DNA from: Pseudomonas sp.
GTDB lineage: Bacteria > Pseudomonadota > Gammaproteobacteria > Pseudomonadales > Pseudomonadaceae
Direction: 5' to 3'
DNA: 64,000 nt
Assembly: GCF_030698175.1 (NCBI RefSeq)
Contig: NZ_JAUYNT010000024.1
Coordinates: 62,001-126,000 of the forward strand
The notes beneath the pieces were generated by a model. It ran no database searches. It was not told the origin of the DNA and worked only from the letters and a program-made list of their open reading frames with translations. The stretch's first letter is position 1. Every line of letters begins with the position of its first letter. The position numbers and the translations under genes were made by a program. Below are positions 59,766-64,000 of this stretch, piece by piece.

Positions 59766-60563
59766 TTATTCGGCGGTCGGCAAGCGCAGTTGGGTGACGT
59801 CTTTATTCAGCAGGTCGATGCGCCGGGCCATGCTCTCGATCAGGCTGTGGGCTATCCGCGGATTGCTCTGCATCAGGCTCAGGAATTGCTCCTTGGGGAT
59901 GATCATCACGGTGCAGGGTTCGCTGGCAATGACCGTGGCGCTGCGTTTTTCGCGGGTGAATACCGCCATGGCGCCGAAGATTTCATCCTTTTGCACATCA
60001 CCGACCTTATGGCCGTCGACATAGGCTTCGGCATGGCCTTCGATGATGACGAATACGTGCTCGGCTTCGTCGCCTTGATGGATCAGCTCTTCGCCAGCGG
60101 CAAAGCTTTGAAAACCGGTGGCGGGGCGCATTTCTGGTTGCTTGAGCCGTGACAGGGCATCCGACAGCAAGGCCGTGTGGCCAAGCAGGTATTGCACGAA
60201 CATTTCCTGGCGCTGCTCATTGGCATAAATATGTTGGAACACTGCCGAGCGCGAGTACGGAACCAGGCTGATGGACTCTTCGCTTCTATAGATGCAGCTT
60301 GGCAGCTCAATGCCTTGACGCAGGCCGACCAAGTCGCCTTCTTGCAGGTAAAACAGCGGCCGACCATCAATCAGTGCATGCAGCAGGCCGTTTTCAATCA
60401 CAAACAGCTGGTTGATCGGCAGCAGCGGGCCAAGATCTTCGATCTTGTCAAAGCTCAACGCCGGCCCCGTTGGCGCAAGACCTTCAAGTAGCTGGGTGGG
60501 GAGGCTTTGCAGTCGGCTGATCAGCTGATCGGCATACGCCGGTTGCTCACCGAGTAGATACAT
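59766..60563 (-). CDS. cyclic nucleotide-binding protein (CbpA-like)
   Basis: 265 residues from the ATG at 60563 (MYLLGEQPAYADQLIS). Two cNMP-type beta-roll regions: a degenerate one (about 50-105, NQLFVIENGLLHALIDGRPLFYLQEGDLVG) and a canonical one (about 155-235, GEELIHQGDEAEHVFVIIEGHAEAYVDG and GDVQKDEIFGAMAVFTREKRSATV). No DNA-binding or catalytic domain. In P. aeruginosa the protein at this locus (CbpA) binds cAMP; the orthology is inferred from position and domain. Confidence 0.82.
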   Translation of the reverse strand: MYLLGEQPAYADQLISRLQSLPTQLLEGLAPTGPALSFDKIEDLGPLLPINQLFVIENGLLHALIDGRPLFYLQEGDLVGLRQGIELPSCIYRSEESISLVPYSRSAVFQHIYANEQRQEMFVQYLLGHTALLSDALSRLKQPEMRPATGFQSFAAGEELIHQGDEAEHVFVIIEGHAEAYVDGHKVGDVQKDEIFGAMAVFTREKRSATVIASEPCTVMIIPKEQFLSLMQSNPRIAHSLIESMARRIDLLNKDVTQLRLPTAE

Positions 60564-60668
60564 GGGAGAAATTCCTTGGGCGGTCTGGGCTGGCAAAATG
60601 CACGAGCGTTCTAACAACACTAGGCTTTGGCCACTATTACGACAAATACCGTGTGCGGAGGCTGTGAG

Positions 60669-60941
60669 CTAGCTCTTGTTGTGCGCCGTTACTGAGTCGA
60701 GTAGGCCATTTAACTCGGCTTTGTGGGCCGGCGGCAACTCATTCCAGTTTACATCCAGCAGGGCGCCCTCAATGGCATACAGCAAAACTTTTGAGGCGCG
60801 AAACCCGCGGGCTTTCACCGCCCGGTAAGCGTCGACCGCACCGAGCCGGCGCAGGTCCGAGGCGCTATGAATGCCGGAGGCGTGCAGCCACTGAGCGGAT
60901 GTCTTGCCAAGGTTTTTTAGCTCTAGCAGTTCGTCGTTCAT
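60669..60941 (-). CDS. TfoX C-terminal domain protein
   Basis: 90 residues from the ATG at 60941 (MNDELLELKNLGKTSAQWL). Helix-hairpin-helix-like TfoX_C domain: LKNLGKTSAQWLHASGIHSASDLRRLGAVDAY and GFRASKVLLYAIEGALLDVNWNELP. It lacks the N-terminal TfoX domain, so it is not a full competence regulator. Overlaps the upstream methyltransferase by 4 bases. Confidence 0.83.
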   Translation of the reverse strand: MNDELLELKNLGKTSAQWLHASGIHSASDLRRLGAVDAYRAVKARGFRASKVLLYAIEGALLDVNWNELPPAHKAELNGLLDSVTAHNKS

Positions 60942-61720
60942 TGAGCCTCGGTGCACTTGGGGGATGCATCTGGTTGTGAGGGATAGCCTGCCAGAAAGTG
61001 TAGCGGCCAACTGACATTATGCGACTGCTGCGGGTCGCCCCACGCACGACTCAGTGTGGGCAGTAACGCTTCGAGAGGATTACCCCTCTGTTGGGTGCAT
61101 AACTGGACTGCTGACCAGGTGTTCAGGTAGCCCAGCAGTTGGCTCAGGGTCCACTGTTGTTGCATGGCAAAGGCGGGTAATTGCAGGCGCGGGAAGGGCG
61201 CCGCTATGTCGCTATAGCCGCAGTCGACACTGCTGCGGCCGCTCGGCCAGTAAGCTTTTAGGCTGTGGTGGTAGAGCTGTTCAATGATGACGTCGACCGC
61301 CGGATTTACCCTGAGCAAGCCGTAACACCAGGCACAAAAAAGCCCGTCGGGTTTTAGCAGGCGGCTGACTTGGGCAAAAAAAGCCGCATCGGCAAACCAG
61401 TGCAGGGCTTGGGCGACAATTATCAGGTCAAGGCTGTCTGGCGCGATGGGCAGTTGTCGCGCATCGGCGACCAGCAGTTGCAGGTTGGCGCGGGGCTCGG
61501 CGGCGGCCAATTGGGCAAAGCTGCCGTCACAGGCCAGCACCTGGGCAAAGTGCTCGCACAGCGGCCGGCTGGCTTGGCCATTGCCGCAGCCGATATCGAG
61601 GGCCAGCAGATTGGCCGGGCTGTGTTGCGCCAACCAGGCGAATAACGGCGCCGGGTAGTGCGGGCGATAGTTGGCGTAGTTACTGGCGCTGGCGCCAAAC
61701 AGTTCGCTGATTGCACGCAT
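60938..61720 (-). CDS. class I SAM-dependent methyltransferase
   Basis: 260 residues. N-terminal FGASASNYANYRPHYPAPLFAWL, then SAM motif I LLALDIGCGNGQASRPL, acidic loop ACDGSFAQL, VADARQLPIAPDSLDLIIVAQALHWF. Methyltransf_11/25 type, small-molecule methyltransferase-like; the YANYRPHYP start is seen in many uncharacterised members. Coupled to the TfoX_C gene. Confidence 0.85.
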   Translation of the reverse strand: MRAISELFGASASNYANYRPHYPAPLFAWLAQHSPANLLALDIGCGNGQASRPLCEHFAQVLACDGSFAQLAAAEPRANLQLLVADARQLPIAPDSLDLIIVAQALHWFADAAFFAQVSRLLKPDGLFCAWCYGLLRVNPAVDVIIEQLYHHSLKAYWPSGRSSVDCGYSDIAAPFPRLQLPAFAMQQQWTLSQLLGYLNTWSAVQLCTQQRGNPLEALLPTLSRAWGDPQQSHNVSWPLHFLAGYPSQPDASPKCTEAQ

Positions 61721-61723
61721 GGC

Positions 61724-62068
61724 CTATTTAGTGCGATAGCGCAGGCGCGTGCCGAAGTTCATCGACATCAAGATTTCATCGGCGCTCAGCTCTTCCGGGA
61801 AATAGGCGCCGGATATTTGCGCATGGGCAATGCTGGCGCCTTGCATGCAGGTGTTGCGTAGATCCAGGCCGCGTAAGTCGGCACCGCGAAAGTAGGCGTC
61901 GGTAAAACGCACGCGGTCAGCATCCAAGACGCGCAGGTCGAGACCACGAAAGTCGCCGCCGGAGAGATCGATCTCGCCGGTTTTGGGTTTTTGCGCATTA
62001 AAACCGGCGACATTTTCGCCACGAATGAGGCGGTACAGTGGGTTGTCAAGCTGGCGAGGTTGGCTCAT
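61724..62068 (-). CDS. pentapeptide-repeat protein
   Basis: 114 residues. Central repeats of the A(D/N)LxX type: DFRGLDLRVLDADRVRFTD and AYFRGADLRGLDLRNT form a short right-handed quadrilateral helix. The stop is 3 bases before the methyltransferase start. Function unknown. Confidence 0.85.
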   Translation of the reverse strand: MSQPRQLDNPLYRLIRGENVAGFNAQKPKTGEIDLSGGDFRGLDLRVLDADRVRFTDAYFRGADLRGLDLRNTCMQGASIAHAQISGAYFPEELSADEILMSMNFGTRLRYRTK

Positions 62069-62132
62069 GGGACATTTCCATTGAGAGGTTCAACGCAAGT
62101 ATAGAGGGCGCTGCCGAGCTTGCCTGCAGCGC

Positions 62133-62195
62133 TCCCACTCCCCACTCCCCACTCCCTACTTCCCACTTACTACTTCCCACTTACTACTTACTACT
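62133..62195. repeat. short degenerate tandem repeat
   Basis: About nine units of a 7-base motif related to CCCACTC / CCTACTT / ACTACTT. The composition is only C, T and A on the plus strand over 60 bases. It sits between the phosphotransferase stop and the pentapeptide gene start. Confidence 0.75.
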
Positions 62196-62212
62196 GCCAG
62201 TGCGTAGCGTGA

Positions 62213-63781
62213 TTACAGCCCCGGCAGGTAATTGCGCAGACGCTCGATCAGGCTGTTGAGGCTGACGGCGTCGTGGGTGTCAATCCGTGTGCTTAGGGCC
62301 TGCTCAACACTGTCGAGCGGCTCGCGGCTGGCCTGTTGGGCGTCGATTACCGCTTGGGTGGCGTCGGAGGGATCAAGCTTGGCGGCTTGGCGTTGCGCCA
62401 GCCACTGGCTAATGATTGCATCCGGGGCGTGGCAGTCGAGAATCAGCAAGGGCGCACCGGTTTGCTCGGCCACTTGGCAGGCAGCCGCACGCTGGGCGTG
62501 CTTGAGGTAAGCGGCGTCGATGACTACCGGGAAACCCGCCTGTAGGGCGCTAGTAGCCAGCTGATGCAGGCGCTGATAGGTGGTGTTGCTGGCGGCATCG
62601 GTATAGATGCCGCTGCTGATTTGGCCTTGCAAGCCCGCATTTTGTTCGCCGAGCAAGCGCTTGCGCTCGACATCCGAACGCAGCCGAATGGCGCCCAGCG
62701 CTTCGACCAGGCGCATGGCTACATGGCTTTTGCCGACGGCGGAAACACCGTGGGTGATAGCTAAAAAGCTCGACGGAATGGCGCTGTAACTTTCGGCCAG
62801 ATTGGCGTAGCGGCGGTACTGGGCGAGGATCAATTGGCACTGCTCGGGGTCTTGCTCCTGCCCGAGGCGGAACAGACTGACCTTGGCACGCACCAGGGCG
62901 CGGTAAGCCTTGTAGAAATTAATCAGGTCGAGGGCGGCGTAATCGCCGGTGTGCTCCAGCCAGGCGCTGATAAAACGCCGCGACAGCGGCTTGAGGTTGC
63001 GGTCTTCGAGGTCCATGGCCAGAAACGCGGCGTCCAGCGCGATGTCGATCAGGCGGAAGGGTTCGTTGAACTCGATGCAGTCAAACAGCACCACGCGGCC
63101 TTCCAGCAGCGTGGCGTTGCCTAAGTGAATATCGCCGTGGCATTCGCGGATCGAGCCGTTGGCGGCGCGCTGGTTGAGCAGCGGTTCGAGGCGGACAAAG
63201 TTGCTTTCGGTCCAGGCCTCGAGTGCATCCAGCTGCAGCAGATCGGCGGCGTCGCTGAGCATCGGGCGGATTTGCTCAAAGTTCTGCCGCATCGGCGCGG
63301 CAATAGCGTGGGCATTGCACAGTGGATGCTCGGCAGCCACCCGTGGCGTTTGTTGGTGAAAACTGGCGATTTGCTCGGCCAGGGCATCGATATGCTCGAC
63401 GCTTAACTCACCACGGGCCTGCACGGCATCCAGCAGTTGGCTTTGAGGAAACTGGCGCATCTGCAACGCGTACTCGATGACCGGACCTTGACCATTGAGT
63501 TGTGGCGCCTCGCTGCTGCCGGTGATCGGCAGTACTTGCAGGTACAGGCCTTCGGTCAGGCGCTGATTCAGGCGCAGCTCTTCGGCGCAAAAATGCGCGC
63601 GCTCGGCCAGGGTGCTGAAATCGAGAAAGCCGAAGTTGACGGGTTTTTTAATCTTGTAGGCAAAGGGGCCGGTGAGCAGCACCCAAGAGATGTGCGTCTC
63701 GATAACCTGGAATTGCTCCACGGGATGCGGGAACAGGGCCGGGTTTTGCAGGGCGGCAATCAGTGCTTGGCTCACGGTCAA
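62213..63781 (-). CDS. two-domain phosphotransferase / P-loop kinase
   Basis: 522 residues. N-terminal half (about 1-330) resembles aminoglycoside phosphotransferase/choline kinase folds: GPFAYKIKKPVNFGFLDFS, ECHGDIHLGNATLLEGRVVLFDCIEFNEPFRLIDIALDAAF, with the catalytic His-Gly-Asp and metal-binding Asp. C-terminal half (about 335-522) is a small P-loop kinase with Walker A HGVSAVGKSHVAM. Substrates unknown; common near mrcB in pseudomonads. Confidence 0.87.
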   Translation of the reverse strand: MTVSQALIAALQNPALFPHPVEQFQVIETHISWVLLTGPFAYKIKKPVNFGFLDFSTLAERAHFCAEELRLNQRLTEGLYLQVLPITGSSEAPQLNGQGPVIEYALQMRQFPQSQLLDAVQARGELSVEHIDALAEQIASFHQQTPRVAAEHPLCNAHAIAAPMRQNFEQIRPMLSDAADLLQLDALEAWTESNFVRLEPLLNQRAANGSIRECHGDIHLGNATLLEGRVVLFDCIEFNEPFRLIDIALDAAFLAMDLEDRNLKPLSRRFISAWLEHTGDYAALDLINFYKAYRALVRAKVSLFRLGQEQDPEQCQLILAQYRRYANLAESYSAIPSSFLAITHGVSAVGKSHVAMRLVEALGAIRLRSDVERKRLLGEQNAGLQGQISSGIYTDAASNTTYQRLHQLATSALQAGFPVVIDAAYLKHAQRAAACQVAEQTGAPLLILDCHAPDAIISQWLAQRQAAKLDPSDATQAVIDAQQASREPLDSVEQALSTRIDTHDAVSLNSLIERLRNYLPGL

Positions 63782-63878
63782 TCCTTGCGATTAAGAGGTT
63801 GGAAAGGCCGCCATTATGGCCTCTGTGCGCTGCCGTGCAAACCGCTGCGGTCGGTCTGTGGGCGGTGGGCAATATGGG

Positions 63879-63884
63879 TATAAT
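63879..63884 (+). promoter_or_regulatory. -10 element of a likely mrcB promoter
   Basis: Exact TATAAT, eight bases before the mrcB ATG, with a poor -35 (CTGTGG, 17-base spacer). It would place the transcript start at or within a few bases of the ATG. Confidence 0.45.
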
Positions 63885-63892
63885 GCCGGCCT

Positions 63893-64000
63893 ATGACTCG
63901 TTCCCGCTCCCCTCGTGCTCGTCCCCAACGCCGTTCTAACGGTTTTCATCCCTTGCTTGGTTGGGCGCTTAAGCTCGGCTTGGTCGGCCTGGTGGTGCTC
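63893..64000 (+). CDS. mrcB: penicillin-binding protein 1B, N-terminal fragment
   Basis: 36 codons are in the window. The start is MTRSRSPRARPQRR, a basic cytoplasmic tail, then WALKLGLVGLVVL, the beginning of the membrane anchor. Sequence and the neighbouring phosphotransferase gene match mrcB (PBP1b glycosyltransferase/transpeptidase) of pseudomonads. The rest lies outside. No ribosome site is visible in front. Confidence 0.75.
   Translation, partial: MTRSRSPRARPQRRSNGFHPLLGWALKLGLVGLVVL

Noticed and set aside
62133..62195. Possible CRISPR-like repeat
   Set aside because: Units are 7 bases and contiguous with no spacers; a simple tandem repeat.

Overview
The window is a piece of a Pseudomonas-type gammaproteobacterial chromosome. 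Gene order, protein motifs and two pseudomonad-specific small RNAs (CrcZ and PrrF) all point to Pseudomonas sensu lato. The species cannot be named from the sequence alone. Most of the window is core backbone in an order I recall from P. aeruginosa.

Layout. 1-14945 (+): end of rlmE, then ftsH-folP-glmM-tpiA-secG, tRNA-Leu(GAG), and the transcription/translation cluster rimP-nusA-infB-rbfA-truB-rpsO-pnp. 15210-24974: rsuA, a zinc-finger/TPR membrane protein, and on the minus strand a rhomboid protease, two DUF2845 paralogues, a DUF748 protein, an rRNA methyltransferase-like protein and a cupin, followed by an unrecognised plus-strand gene. 25180-35527 (-): thiolase, MpaB-family protein, acs, pgi, panD, panC, panB, folK and pcnB. 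35528-40890 (-): the carbon catabolite control module crcZ-cbrB-cbrA-cbrX, with a sigma-54 promoter and a likely CbrB site in front of crcZ.

41131-47098 (-) is an accessory block of about 6 kb inserted between cbrX and gluQ, which are adjacent in P. aeruginosa as I recall it. It encodes a sigma-54 activator with a C-terminal TPR-like half, a DUF917 (thiohydantoin desulfurase-type) protein, an Asp/Glu/hydantoin racemase-superfamily protein lacking one family cysteine, a RhiA-like protein and a small tail-anchored-looking protein. A near-consensus sigma-54 promoter precedes the RhiA-like gene, with a perfect 18-bp palindrome about 240 bp upstream of it. This is the best candidate in the window for an undescribed system.

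47361-50856: gluQ and dksA (-), then an aminotransferase and sfsA (+). 50899-59166: a Rieske protein and a complete haem uptake locus, with a phuR-type receptor diverging from tonB-phuS-phuT-phuU-phuV-phuW around a Fur box. 59527-59637 (-) is a single Fur-regulated PrrF sRNA. 59766-63781 (-): a cyclic-nucleotide-binding protein, a TfoX C-terminal protein, a methyltransferase, a pentapeptide protein and a two-domain phosphotransferase/P-loop kinase. The start of mrcB (+) closes the window.

Three copies of a two-hairpin palindromic repeat, a 72-bp inverted-repeat element and a short tandem repeat lie between genes. No insertion sequence with a transposase, CRISPR array or prophage was seen.
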